Positions 11,331 to 22,689 of a DNA stretch of 46,934 nucleotides are shown here, one piece after another (position 1 is the stretch's first letter; every line of letters starts with the position of its first letter). A model generated the notes under the pieces. That model searched no databases. It had not been told where the DNA came from and saw only the letters and a list, made by a program, of their open reading frames with translations. A program made the position numbers and the translations under genes. Source of the stretch: Haplomitrium mnioides. Lineage: Eukaryota > Marchantiophyta > Haplomitriopsida > Calobryales. The stretch is from positions 1-46,934 of the forward strand of contig JBNGIS010020193.1 in NCBI GenBank assembly GCA_049999725.1. The letters are read 5' to 3'.

Positions 11331-12844
11331 TTTTGTTCAAAAACCATTTTGTACACCAAATTGAATTGTAATGAACAGACTTAAAATGGATTGGAAGTGC
11401 AACAAGATTGAAACTTCATCAAATAAAATTTTGTTAAAAAAATATTATATTATATAAAACAATTTTATCAGCCATATACTACAGCTCTATACTCGAATTG
11501 TATCACCTAAATCCACTGACTAAGCATCTGCAGCCGCTAGAGAGTTCTATTGAGACTTTCCAGCCCTAGAGATGGCAACATAATCACCAGTAGCACATGC
11601 AGTACTACGAGGAACAAGTTCCTTATAGTACGAGTACACTATTTGTGATTCTGTCATGTCAGATGGAAAGGAAGCCATCATCAAAACTCTCTAAGGAATA
11701 TAGATAGACTAATGTCCATCATATTCTACAGCCATGCAGTTTTGCATTAGCTTTAAAGCACAAACAAAGCATGTGCCAGACCTAAAGCAAAGATCTAAGA
11801 TCCAATTTTGCTCTCTTGATAAATGGTCAATAAAAATTTTGTAAAGAGCATGCAGATTTTGATATACATTTACAAGAGCATCATCTCCTAGATGTTTAAG
11901 TTTGGCCAAAACCGCAAGACAACTAAACACACTGCGCATTATTTGCCGAAGGAGACGACTCGCTTAAGTGGGTTGCAAATTGAAGAGCCTTATGCTCCTC
12001 TTTTCTTCTTTTGTCCAGTAGCTCACCGTCCAATACTCGTAGGCATGTGCAATTCTTGGACCACCAGAATGATGAATGTTGCTTTTGTTCTTGCAATAAG
12101 AAAATCAAACAAATCAAACACTGAAAACATGTGCAAGAAAACTAAAGATGGTAAGCAAAAAAACCAAAAATCAAAAAAAAACTTACCAGATGTTGTGGTT
12201 GATGGTACAGAAAACCTCCAAAAGAGCATCCTCGACTATGCCAAATTGCTGTGATGAATGTATAATCACAAAAGACCAAAAATTTGAGGTAGTGATTACC
12301 GCAAAAGATGAAACCATATCAAAAATTTCATCTTTGGAAAAAGGTTTTGAATTGTCATGCTTGCATTCCTTAAGGTTGTAATCGTAAGGAATATCCGCAA
12401 TTGCCAAAGTGAAACATATAAGATTCACAAATCCCTTCAACTAGCGAGCATTAACCTCCTGATAAACTTGATAGTCTGCCACATTGAGACCATCAACAGA
12501 GGACAGTAAGTCCTTGTCCTCGTCTCTCACAACTCCATCAGTTGGAAGGGATGCAATAGCATTTTGTTGCCTTGATTTCCACTCTCTAGCTTTTTGACAA
12601 TGAAGCAGAAAAGTGTTGGTGCATGGTTTTGATCTTCAAGGGCTTCTTTGACCCCCGATCTTTCTTGCCCTTTGGCAGCTACCGTTAATTTTTTGGCAAG
12701 TTGACGTTTAAACGTTTTGTCCCTCCTACACAGCTAAAATGGAAAAAATAAGAGAAGACAAAAAAGAAATTAAAGACTTTGGAGAGAAAGACAATTTGAG
12801 GAAAGACCTGAACTCACAACTACCAAGGACATTGAAATCCCTAA

Positions 12845-13190
12845 GCGCATGGACTATGAAGTCCAAGCGCCCATTGACCATGAAGTCGTTGCATGTATGA
12901 TTGTGAAGTCAATGCACGCATGGACTTCACAGTCCTTGTGCGTAAGAAATTTACAATCCAAGCTTGCTTGGACTATGAAGTCCATGCACGCATGGACTTC
13001 ACTCTCCATACGAGCTTGGACTTCACAGTCTATACGCGCATGGACTTCATAGTCTAGGTGTCTGGACTTCACAGTCCTTGTGAGCATGGAATTCAAAGTC
13101 CATACGTGCATGGAGTTCCAATTCTAAGAACTCGTGGACTATGAAGTTCATACGCGCATGGACTGTAAAGTCCTTGCGCATAGGGATTCA
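12845..13190. repeat. 24-bp palindrome array in intron 2 (outer copy)
   Basis: About 14 units of the type GTCCATGCGCGCATGGAC, for example CCATGCACGCATGG near 12980. They lie wholly inside the intron between the splice sites at 13278 and 12726. Arms vary (CCATG, CCTTG, CCAAG). Most reading frames on both strands are open because of the 24-bp phase, which explains the spurious open frames here. Confidence 0.85.
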
Positions 13191-14829
13191 AAACCTATTT
13201 TATCATAACTAAAGACAATTTACCCTAAATTCATAGCAACTCCAAAGAAATGAATGTACAATTAAAAAACAAACTTACCAAAAGCTTCTCGAAGCTAGAA
13301 TAGAATGCAGTCATCTTTGACTTCTCCGTGTGGAGAGGGTTCTCCTCTTTTGCTTCCTCTTAGCTACTGTAGCAAACTTTGGAACAAAAACTTTTCACCA
13401 CCACTGCAAAAACTTTATGTCTCTTTGCATCTCTACATATTTCATCCATTGAAAGCTCTCTAGCTTCCATGCATTTCAAAACTGAAATTTTGACCTCGTT
13501 AGGAAGACCCTGAAGGGACCTCGAAGGTGTCCATTTCATGTCCTCTATTCTAAGAGATCCCTTGGCCTTAGGCTTTTGGCCCTTCACATTATTTTTTTCC
13601 CACATTGAAAATATGTTGTGATGTAGATCCCAGAGCTCACCACTTCAAAATGCAAGCTGGAGCCAGTTGTCTTGAGAAGTGATTGTCTTCTCAAGTGTCG
13701 ACTTGGGTTGATCTCCAAGTTTTCCATCACTAACTCCCTTTTCAATTTCTGGAATGACACCATCCCACTCTCCACAATCCTCTTATGCCAATATTTGACC
13801 TTTTGAATCAAGGTCATCTCCAACCTGTATCTCTGGTCATAATTGTCATTAGTTGCAAAAATACAGGCCTCTATTGGTGTAAGACCTACGTAAATATAGC
13901 AGTTGTAGAGCGAAAGTGCCAAATTCTTTGATACGTATTTTGTGATCAAAAGTTGCCTTCTTGTAGCACTATGATTGCCTCTTGCAATCTTTTAGCGATA
14001 CTTGTCAAGGTTCCGAATGTCAAACTCTTACTTAACCTTCAACCCGCACTTTGAGTCAACAACAATGATAAAAAAAACTATACCCATTTTTATTTGTGAG
14101 CATTCTCTATGCCAGAAGCTTAACGAAATCTTCATTTAGCCTTCTAATCTAGAAAGGCCCCCAATTGTCCATTCTAGGTTTAGATAGATTCAAGTTTTCC
14201 AATCAAATAGTGATTTTTTCTTCGCGGACTTTGCATTGTTGGATTGCAAACTATGCATTGCTGGATTGCAGACTCCTTGATTTTGTTTTTCTCTTCTTCA
14301 AACATTGTCTAATTATCCACTTGCTTGCATTCCTGAAAAGTTTGCAACCTCTTGTGCGATTGCCTTTTCACACTTGGCATTGGAGCTCGAACTGGCTCCA
14401 GCTCTGTTTCTTGCCATAAGCTACTTGGTGTTGAAGACGAAGAGGCAACAAAAAACAACCTTGTTGGAGATTTGGAGGGGGCTGGATCCTCCTCAATAAC
14501 TGGAGCTAGATTAGGCTTTTTTCTTTTAAACTGCATGTTTCTTCTTTTTGGGAGCCTCAGTTGGCTCCACCTCCTTTCTCTTTTTTTGTACAAAGACCTA
14601 TAGCGTGAACTAAAAATGTACCTGTGCTCGGATGTGGCACTAGCTGTTCAATATTTATGCCCTACTTAAGCTTCAAAATTTTGATGTTGATGGCAAACTT
14701 AATGAAATCTTGTTTGACACGCTTTGCGTCTTTGTAACTATCGACAAAATCCGCCAAACGATCAAACACAAGTACAAATGATGAGTGTAAGGGAAAAAGA
14801 AAATGCAATCCCTACATCCAATAACTAGA

Positions 14830-15150
14830 AAGTCCATGCACGCATAGACCTAGGAGTCCAAGCGAGCAAGAACTTGGGAGTCCATGCGCACATTGACTTG
14901 ATAGTCAAGTCGGGCCTAGACGTGGGAGTCCAAGCACGCATAAACCTGAGAGTCTATGCATGTATGAACTCTTGGGTCCAAGCAAGTGGAGACTCAGGAG
15001 TCCATGCGTGCATTATCTCCCGATTCGATGCGCACATGGACTCTTATGTCCATGCGCGCATGGACTTCAAAGTCCTTGTGAGCATGGACCTGAGAGACCA
15101 TGCGCGCATAGACCGGGGAGTCCAAGCACGTATGGACTTCTAGGCCTATA
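14830..15150. repeat. 24-bp palindrome array in intron 1 (outer copy)
   Basis: About 13 units such as GTCCATGCGCGCATGGAC near 15049 and GAGTCCATGCGTGCATTATC near 14997, lying between exon 1 (ends 15223) and exon 2. It is at the same intron position as the array at 21455-27010 in the inner copy, so it was present before the copies diverged. Confidence 0.85.
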
Positions 15151-15579
15151 TGCGCATTATCTCTTGGGTTTTTCGAATCAATCAAAAAAGAAAACAAATG
15201 AAAAGGGGTTTTTAAATAATACCTTGTTGTCTTCTTTTGTCGTCTGAAGATGCTTGACAAAAATATCCCTCTCATTCATTTCGAAAAAAGCAAATTGTTT
15301 GCAATTTGCTTTGTACAAGGTAATCGCATCATGTGACTGCACAAGCAGCCAAATGTTGGCTCGCTGGTTATCTCTGATCATAGTGATTTGGACCACAAAG
15401 CCCAAGTTGAGTTTCTCACCTTCTCTAACAAAAAGTTAAAGGTGTTGATCCTGGTCTTTCAAGGATCCACAATTAACTAACCAATTCCAATCTAGTTTTT
15501 TATACTTGAGAGCCTTGATAACAACCAAATACATGTAAGGCTTTGGTTGAGTAGGTCTGGAAATTCCTTGAGATGCCAT

Positions 15580-16204
15580 TTTCTATAAAGTAAAAATATA
15601 TAGAATTGGAGGTGAAAAATCTAATTAACAAAAGTTCACAAAACTCCAAAGGCTAGAAAGGGCAAAATAGCAAGTAAATGCAAAAACGAGATGGCAAGAA
15701 AACAAAAGCTAGAAAATGAACTTGCGATAATGGAAAGAAACATTCCACTAACGTTCTTTTTACACCTAAATTTCCAAAAAAGTCTTTTCTCCCAAAAACA
15801 AATTTGCAGAGCTCTTAACACATAGGTTTGCGTGGTGCAAAAAAAATGTTAGTATGTAAAACATTGCTCGTTTTCATCCTTCCAATATCTTTTTTTTTCA
15901 TTTTCTTCACAAAAAGTTCCCAATTTTATCGTTTTGCAAAAATTTCTTGAAAAACACGTATTTTAGGTGGGCCGTAAGAGGTTCATAATATTTGTTAAAA
16001 TATTTTCTTCAAATAGTTGATTGTTAGTGAGCCTTTTCAATTGCTAGAGTTTTCTGAAAGCAAGAAGAGGTTATAATTCCAAGATTCACCACAAAGTGTT
16101 ACTTTTGACAAGTAGGTTGAAATTTGTTCAAATCGCAATTCTTTGGAGGTACGCGATGGAGTACCAAAAGCATCAAGTGTGATGGCGCGTATGTTGGGGA
16201 AAAA
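15580..16204. promoter_or_regulatory. shared upstream region of two divergent genes
   Basis: About 620 bp separate the methyltransferase ATG (minus, 15579) and the transposase-like ATG (plus, 16205). The same head-to-head arrangement occurs in the inner copy (20284 minus / 21042 plus), where both sides show clear homology (for example CAAGAAGAGGTTA and AAGTGTTACTTTTGACA on the transposase side). A bidirectional promoter is the obvious inference; I did not find a convincing TATA box or shared operator. Confidence 0.5.
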
Positions 16205-17411
16205 ATGTCTTTTGTTGAATCAGATAGTTCCACCTAAAAAGATCAAGAAGGTGAGCTCCATGCGCACATAGGATCAGGGATTGGACCCTATACTCACATA
16301 AAGTCAAGGAGTGAATCCAGTGCGTGCAAAGGATTAACGAGTGAACAACTTGCATGCAAGGGATCAAAGAGAGAACCTATTGCTCTCTAATAATTAAAGA
16401 AACAAACTTCTTCAAGTGCAAGATCTTTGTTTCCCTTCAAGCGGTCAAAGTTGAATCTTTCTTCTGAGTATTCTAACATATCAACAGAAAGAGGTTCAAC
16501 ACAAAAATTTCAGACAATTATAGACCTTTCTTCGTCCTCATATGAGAGAGACCTTGATATTCATGATCAAAATATGTTTGTTTAAAGCAAAAAAAGCATA
16601 CAATCAGTGGACGGTTTTAATTTTGGAGATGAATCCATGTCTCCGATAGCACCACTCAAACAACGAGTGATTTTGTTTCAAGTTGCACCTTGCAAGGAGA
16701 TTGGGAAATTTGAAACAAACCAAACTCTTTTGGAAAAGTCTTCAGACCAAATTTTAAGAAACAATTCTTGCAAAGAGTCTCAATCAATCAACATTTCTTT
16801 GGAGTTATCATCAATGGCACCGATTTTGTTACAAAAAACATTTCTCAATAATCGAGATATTGATCAAGATTCCATTTTGGAATGGTGTAGTTCTCCCAAT
16901 CCTCAAGGAAAACCTCATCTCTCGAAAACATTTTGCGGCGGAACAAATAGTGTTTACGATGATGATCAAGATCTTCAAGATAAATTATCTTCTATCATTG
17001 GATTCGCCTATGGATCGAATCGTCCAGCACAACAGAAGAATTTTTTGTCTGGGCCAAAACCCAAATAGATAAACACCTTACGTGAAAATTATTTGTGCAA
17101 AGTCCTTCATAATTAGAGTTTTGTGGTGAAGAAAAAACTTGATCCAATGTCAATTTCTAAATTGAAGAGAATTTCATGTTGTCGAAATAATTGCTTGTCG
17201 TTGTGCAAGATAGATTTTTTGAAAACTGTGAGAGAAACGTACTTTTGACAAAGCATGAAGAATCGAGATATCACATTGTAATGAGGAATACCAAGAAAAA
17301 ACTTTGATATTGACAATCGGTTTACTTTACCTAGTGGTGCTTTTGTTTGTAGAAGAGCCTTCAAATTAATATTATCAGTAGGGAATGATAGAATCCAAAG
17401 GATTTAAAATC
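16205..17411 (+). pseudogene. transposase-like gene, outer copy, 5' part
   Basis: Begins MSFVESDSS at ATG 16205, matching MTYVESDSS of the inner copy. The first 60 codons contain Ile/Cys-rich units that are translations of CCATGCGCGCATAGG-type palindromes (16255-16350). Then follow an acidic Ser-rich stretch (16607-17068, with SINISLELSSMAPILLQK) and a basic domain (about 17125-17400, with VRETYF, MKNRDITL, FTLPSGAFVCRRAFKLIL). It ends at GGATTTAAAATC, where the inner element is inserted; the gene resumes at 37617. Stops and frameshifts are present. The N-terminal part is not similar to any domain I can name. Confidence 0.65.
17408..17411. repeat. target-site duplication AATC (left)
   Basis: AATC directly precedes the left TIR of the inner element and directly follows its right TIR (37617-37620). 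Removing the element and one AATC rejoins the outer gene in the order seen in the uninterrupted inner gene. Confidence 0.8.
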
Positions 17412-17437
17412 AACAACCGCTACTTTGAACCAAGAAC
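17412..17437 (+). repeat. left TIR of inner element
   Basis: AACAACCGCTACTTTGAACC followed by AAGAAC; the match to the right end resumes after a small indel with CTACT (17441-17445). Confidence 0.9.
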
Positions 17438-17700
17438 AGGCTACTCAAAACAGGAACTTTCTTTTTTTTTGGAAAAATTGTGATTTTTGAATTCACAAAA
17501 CATAAAAAAACGAGGTTAATTTTTTTTAAGTACATGAGTTTTCTGGATTTTTTTTGGTCATTTCAACAAGTGTGATAGAGAAAAATTCAATTTCCTTATG
17601 CAAAATCAATCAATATTATTAGTTTTTATGAAAATATTGGAAAAACTCAAATTTGATAAAAAAAACATAAAAATTATAGTAAGTTTTCATCAAAAAATTG
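17438..17700 (-). repeat. subterminal module, transposase-side end (inner element)
   Basis: AT-rich module shared with 38550-38790 and 7405-7657 (TTTTCATAAAAACTAA is common to all three). It starts directly after the last readable transposase exon, so the rest of that gene has been deleted in this copy. Confidence 0.7.
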
Positions 17701-17716
17701 CATTTATCATTGATTA

Positions 17717-20284
17717 TCATTTATCATTGTTGAGCATAGTAACTATCAAATTAGAATTGCTTCTCAAGTTTTCGTACGTTAAGAAGACCCTCGAAGAAAG
17801 AGCATGATTGAATATTAAGGCACCAACAACATGCACACCCACCAAACAATCTTTATCAATGTTTTTTGGTGGCGATGGCCAGTGCGGAATAGCAGTTTTC
17901 TTCTGATCTATTCCATCAATGACAACTCCCAACTACTTTTGACCATCGGCATAACATTTTCTTCGATGGTTTGCAAGTTTTGATCTTTCTTTCATTTGTT
18001 GGTCACGATGAAGAAACAATTGGCGATTATATTTCACTACATCATCACAAAGCATGAAGGACATAAAACTAGTTCAGTAAAATATATGTCAATACTTGTA
18101 ACTTCAAGACACAACATGATGTATCAAAAACATTCAAGTCATCTTAAATAAATGTTTGAATTTGTTCAAGCGAAACACTTTGTAAAAGATTCAAAATAAA
18201 CTTTAGGCAATTTGAAAAAAAGAAAATCTATTTCGAGAAGAAAAAACAAGATTTGCAAACAAAGGTTACCAGAACACATCTTCTAAGCGTTTAGAATGAG
18301 TAGATACAACAGTTGATCGTATGCGTGCATAGGACCAATACAACAACACCAATATCATGGCTTGTTGTGAATGTTGTCACGACTGGTTTTAAAAGAATCA
18401 AGAACAAATCCTATATGCGCATAGGATTTGCCAACAACAAAAATAATTTTTTTTAAAATTACAATGGCTCTCCATTTAAAGGAACAAAAACAAAACTTGT
18501 TAGAAAGCTAAGGTCACCACAACAATCAAAATCATTTTTTGGCTTTATTTGACTACAAACAAGGTTAAAATTGAAATATAAAACAATAGAGTCTATGCTA
18601 GTATAGACTCTATTCTCACAACTCAACTTGCTAAAAATTATTCGACTCAAATCTTCTTTGCTAAATAATTTCAAAAAAATATATCTTTTAGCTATAAGTT
18701 GAGAAAACATAACATCTCTAGAACTAGGCTTTGAGTCTAGAGAAAAAAGGATGGATTAGCCAAAGGTGTCAAAAAAGAAGAACATTTATTACCTTTGTCG
18801 GATTCCAAGACAGATTTTTCTCGCAAAGATTTTATTTCTTCGCATGTTTCACAAACAGCAAATCTATTGCGTTTTGGAATTTTTTACATTTGGAAAATGA
18901 GTTCTCCAATGTTTTGTAAAACCTAAGAAACTAAGAATACAATGGGGATCTTTCTCTTTCAAATAAGTTGTGTAGTAGTCATGAACTTCCTATTTTGTAA
19001 AACTATCGGGCAAGTTGTACACCCCGTGAGTGGGCATTCTCTTGCAATATCCTCGAAAAAAATTGTCCATCCACTCACGCACAAAAACTTCTTTAGCAGA
19101 CAGTTCTCTTTTTCCAAAAATACCTCTAGGATCTGCATTTTTGAGATTTTGAATCCTTTGGATTCTATCATTTCCTACTACTAATATTAATTTGAAGGCT
19201 CTTCTACAGACAAAGGTACCGCCACGCAGTGTAAATCGATTTTCAACATCAAAGTCTTTTCTTGGTATTCCTCACTACAGTATGATATCTCGATTCTTCA
19301 TGCTTTGTTGAAAGTACATTTCTCTCATAGTTTTCAAAAAATCTGCTTGACAAGCTTTTTCTTCACAAAGCTTTTGTTATAATGGACTCTCTGCAAAGAA
19401 TTTTTGCATAAGGTGTTTACCCATTTGAGTATTAGTCCAGACAAAGAATTCTTATGTTGTGCTAGACAATTCGGTCCGTAAGCATATCCAGCAATAGGAA
19501 ATAATTCATCCTGAAGATCTTGGTTGTCATCGTAAAGAATGTTTGTTCCGTTGTAGAATATTTTCGAGAGATGAGTTTCTTCTTGGGGATTGGGAGACCT
19601 GCACCACTCGAAATCGAATCTTGATCAATATCTCTATTAGAAAGAAATGTTTTTTGTAATAAAATTGGTGATTTTGGCGATAACTCCAAAGAAATGTTGA
19701 TTAATTGAGACTCTTTGCTAGAATCATTTTCCAAACTATCGTCTGAAGACTCTTCCAAAACAATTTGATTTGTTTCAGATGTCCCAATCTCTTTGTGAGG
19801 TGCAACTTAAAACGAAATCACTCGTTGTTTGAGTGGTACTATCGGGGAGAGTGGCTCATCTCCAAAATTAAAACTATCCACAGATTGTATGCTCTTTGTG
19901 TTCTGAATAGACACACTTTGATCATGAATATCAAGGTTTCCCTAAGATGTAGACAAAGAAAGGTCTACAACCATCTAGAATCTCTGTATTGAACCTTTTT
20001 TTTACAGATATTTTAGAATACTCAGAAGAAAGATTCAACTTCGACCGCTTGATGGGCAACAAAGATCTTTTGCTGAGCGAAGATTGTTTCTTTAATTCTC
20101 TATGAGCAGTAAGTTCTCTCTTTGATCCTTTGCGCACAAGTTTTTGAGTCATTAATCTTATACGCGCATTGGATTCACTTCTTAACCCTATGCGTGTATA
20201 GGGTTGAGTCTCTGATCCTATGCACGCATGGAGTTCACCTTCTCGATCTTTCAAGGCGGAGCTATCTGATTCAACATAAGTCAT
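17717..20284 (-). pseudogene. DDE-type transposase-like gene, inner copy (3' truncated)
   Basis: Start MTYVESDSS at 20284. The N-terminal segment (20284-19931) contains palindrome-derived repeats and basic residues; the acidic segment with SLENDSSKESQ and INISLEL lies near 19758-19600; the EWMD...RMPT...TTYLKE and HFPNVK block with a cysteine pair lies near 19160-18780. An intron-like region with palindromes (18400-18620) follows. The last exon (about 18070-17717) has H-R-Y-A spacing followed by GVVIDGIDQKKTAIPHWPSP and LVGVHVVGALIFNH. I remember the DG[MI]DQ block from transposase-like proteins of many eukaryotes, where the first Asp is plausibly catalytic. The expected later acidic residues are missing because the gene is cut off about 300 bp from the TIR. 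Frameshifts are also present. Its neighbour, the methyltransferase gene, is divergent. Confidence 0.65.
18300..18625. repeat. palindromes in a transposase intron
   Basis: Arms AATCCTAT/ATAGGATT at 18407-18428 with an ATGCGC centre, arms GAGTCTAT/ATAGACTC at 18589-18610, and GTATGCGTGCATAGGAC near 18318. The first recurs at the equivalent place in the outer copy (38343-38365, centre ATGCAG): the centre changed but the arms did not. Confidence 0.65.
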
Positions 20285-20474
20285 CTTTTCCCCAATATAC
20301 TTGCCATCACACTTGACGCTTTTGGTACTCCTTCACTTAGCTCCCAAAAATTGGCATTTGAACTCATCTCAAACTGTGTGTCAAAAGTAACACTTTTTGT
20401 GAAGATGAATCTTGAAATTCTAACCTCTTCTTGCTTTTAAAAACTCCAACCATTGAAAAGGCTCTCTAAAAATN

Positions 20475-20873
20475 NNNNNNNNNNNNNNNNNNNNNNNNNN
20501 NNNNNNNNNNNNNNNNNNNNNNNNNNNNNNNNNNNNNNNNNNNNNNNNNNNNNNNNNNNNNNNNNNNNNNNNNNNNNNNNNNNNNNNNNNNNNNNNNNNN
20601 NNNNNNNNNNNNNNNNNNNNNNNNNNNNNNNNNNNNNNNNNNNNNNNNNNNNNNNNNNNNNNNNNNNNNNNNNNNNNNNNNNNNNNNNNNNNNNNNNNNN
20701 NNNNNNNNNNNNNNNNNNNNNNNNNNNNNNNNNNNNNNNNNNNNNNNNNNNNNNNNNNNNNNNNNNNNNNNNNNNNNNNNNNNNNNNNNNNNNNNNNNNN
20801 NNNNNNNNNNNNNNNNNNNNNNNNNNNNNNNNNNNNNNNNNNNNNNNNNNNNNNNNNNNNNNNNNNNNNNNNN
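20475..20873. other. assembly gap of 399 Ns
   Basis: Unknown bases lie between the transposase and methyltransferase upstream sequences of the inner copy. The equivalent interval of the outer copy (about 15700-16030) is only about 300 bp of AT-rich DNA, so the gap may simply be that region or may hide another insertion. Confidence 0.98.
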
Positions 20874-21454
20874 GAAAGTTTCTTTCCATTGTCGTGAGTT
20901 CAATTTTTTGTTTTCATTTTCTAGTTATTTATGTTTTTGCATTTACTTAGTTTTTTGCTATTTTCAGCCTTTAGTGATTTCTGAACTTTTGTTCATTACG
21001 TTTTTTTACTCCAAATAGACTCTTTTTTATTATCTTGAGATTGTCCTCTTAAGGAATTGTTTCCCACCCTCCTCAATCGAAGCTATATAGGTATTTGCAT
21101 GTTATCAAAGCTATAGAGTCTGCAAGATTGGAGTGGAAACGGCTAGTAAATTATTGTTCTCTAAAAGACCCCGATCAACATCTTTACTTTTTTGTCGATG
21201 AAGGTGAAAATTTCAATTTAGGTCTACTGGTCCAAATTGCTATAATCCGAGAGGAAAAGAAAGCCAACATCGGGCTGCTTGTGTAGGTTCAAGACTCAAT
21301 TACCCTGTATTGTGCAAATCGCAAGCGATTTGATTTTTCCGAGTACAAGGATAGAGGCATTTTTGCTGCGCATCTTCAATCCTCAAGGGAAGATGGCAAG
21401 GTAAATTCTGAAATCCTTTTTCTTTTGTTTCTCATTTACTAAGTTGTAACTTGC

Positions 21455-21861
21455 AAAGAGTTCATGCGAGCATAGAGACCCAATGTCCATGCCCGCATGG
21501 ACTCCCAAGTCTATGTGCGGATGGACTCCGAAGTCTAGGCGCCCATAGACTCCCAAATCCAAGCGCGCATGGACTCCCAAGCCCATGCGCGCATGGACTT
21601 GGGAGTCCTTGTGCACAGAGACCTCAGGTCTCTATGCTCGCATTGACTCTTTTGTCCATGCGTGCATGGACTTTGATCTCCATGCTCGCATAGACTTCAA
21701 TCTGCATGCGCGCATGGACTTCGGAGTCCATACGAGCTTGGACTCCAATGTCCATTCACGCTTGGACAATGAGAGTCTATGCGAGCATAGAGACCTAGGG
21801 TCTCTGCGCTCAATGACTCCCAAGTCCATACGCGTATGGAGATCTTTGTCCATGCGCGCAT
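21455..21861. repeat. 24-bp palindrome array, intron 1 (inner copy, left part)
   Basis: About 17 units at 24-bp spacing, such as GCCCATGCGCGCATGGACTT near 21580. The array is cut by the chromovirus at the centre of one unit and continues at 26770. Variants such as CTATGCGAGCATAG keep both arms complementary. Confidence 0.9.
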
Positions 21862-22228
21862 TGTAAAAGAATCTCAAAGACCGAATCCAAATGAGTAAGA
21901 ACTCATGGTGAACTCTAATAGAGTTCTCCAACCAAAAGCAACTCAAGGTCCAAGCTAAGACCAAGACTGCAAGCAACCAAAGAACCCAAGTGATTTGAGA
22001 AGAACTTCAAAATGAGGAGTGGAGCTAAGAAGCCCTTCTATTTATACAAGAGAAGAGGGTGTTTTCCCTCTTTCTTCACTTACAAGTCACTTCTAATTTC
22101 AGCCTTAAAGGTGACTCTCTACCAAAAGTGACTTCAAAATCAAGTAACCTAAGAGTGACTCTCTACCACTTCCTTCACTCCTCTATATTTTCTTATAAAT
22201 AACACAACTTCATGCTTGTACTATTACA
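21862..22228 (+). repeat. chromovirus 3' LTR, inverted
   Basis: 367 bp, reading TGTAAAAGAATCTCAAAGAC at its left end and CTTGTACTATTACA at its right on the plus strand. The other LTR reads TGTAAAAGAATCTC only on the minus strand. Identity over the full length is high by eye, with a few substitutions and one indel near 21975. Confidence 0.9.
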
Positions 22229-22245
22229 TAATCTCCGCCTTCTAG
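22229..22245 (-). promoter_or_regulatory. polypurine tract at the 3' LTR boundary
   Basis: Minus strand AGAAGGCGGAGATTA abuts the LTR. Its presence shows that the internal/LTR junction is intact even though the LTR itself is inverted. Confidence 0.5.
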
Positions 22246-22259
22246 TCGATAATGTTCTC

Positions 22260-22661
22260 GTCATTGCCGCAACTTTCAAAAATTTTAATAGCTTCTTAAG
22301 CATTCTCAAGATTTGAAGAAGGTTCCTAAGTAGCATCATGAAGTGGATAGCCTTTCTACAAAACCTTGTATTGAACTTGTGGATGTTGCCTTTGCTTGAT
22401 AACTCTTTTCGCCAAAATGTAGTCTACTTCAAATTCTTCATGATCATCAAGAACAATGGCTAGAGAAGGAAGTTGAACACGATTTGGAAAAGAAGATGGA
22501 CTAGGAACCAAAGGCTTAAATTTAGACACATAGAACACGGGATGAATCTTCATATGAAGAGGAAGATCAAGTTTATAAGCAACGAGAGAAATAACTTGAG
22601 AAATAGAGAAAGGACCAATCCAAGTAGTAGATAGCTTACGGACTTGAGTATCTAAAGACAA
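22260..22661 (-). pseudogene. integrase C-terminus and chromodomain
   Basis: The GPF.IS region and HPVFYVSKFKP are typical of gypsy integrase tails. A chromodomain follows (22440-22275: EFEVDYILAKRV, then YKVL-stop-KGYP and DAT-stop-EPSSNLENA). Both conserved tryptophans (WKGY and TWEP) have become TAG. Chromodomains bind methylated histone tails and direct chromovirus insertion. Confidence 0.85.
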
Positions 22662-22689
22662 TGGAAGATTATGAGTGGATAATATAACT

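Larger units (their letters stand above)
11495..15579 (-). pseudogene. ParB-like/DNA methyltransferase gene, outer copy
   Basis: Four exons can be placed by comparison with the inner copy. Exon 1 (15579-15223) starts MASQGISRPTQPKP and ends at AAG|GT. Exon 2 (about 14776-13279) holds a Lys/Pro linker, then the ParB-like segment with YVGLTPIEA. Exon 3 (12725-12187) carries motif IV as IADIPYDYNLKE and ends CTG|GTAAGT. Exon 4 (12089 to about 11495) carries motif I. Order IV then I is that of beta-class amino DNA methyltransferases. Decay: motif I reads DLCFRSGTCFV instead of DLCSGSGTGFV, the exon 2 acceptor AG is not evident, and several stops and frameshifts are present. The start is the first ATG, at 15579-15577. 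An enzyme from this copy would be inactive. The ParB-like reading is less certain than the methyltransferase one. Confidence 0.75.

Noticed and set aside
12845-13190. CRISPR-like array
   Set aside because: There are no constant repeats with unique spacers: units are contiguous variable palindromes in an intron of a eukaryotic element, without cas genes.
16000-20460. a single large palindrome or hairpin element made of 16000-17411 and 19140-20460
   Set aside because: The inverted similarity is explained by insertion of one family member into another in opposite orientation, with TIRs and an AATC duplication at the junctions.
20437-20950. open frames of about 150 codons around 20475-20873
   Set aside because: They consist of Ns, an assembly gap.
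21480-21860. GACTC (GANTC) sites in the array as the methyltransferase target
   Set aside because: GACTC is frequent in this array, but the intron 2 array mostly has GACTTC or GACATC, so there is no consistent signal for this site.
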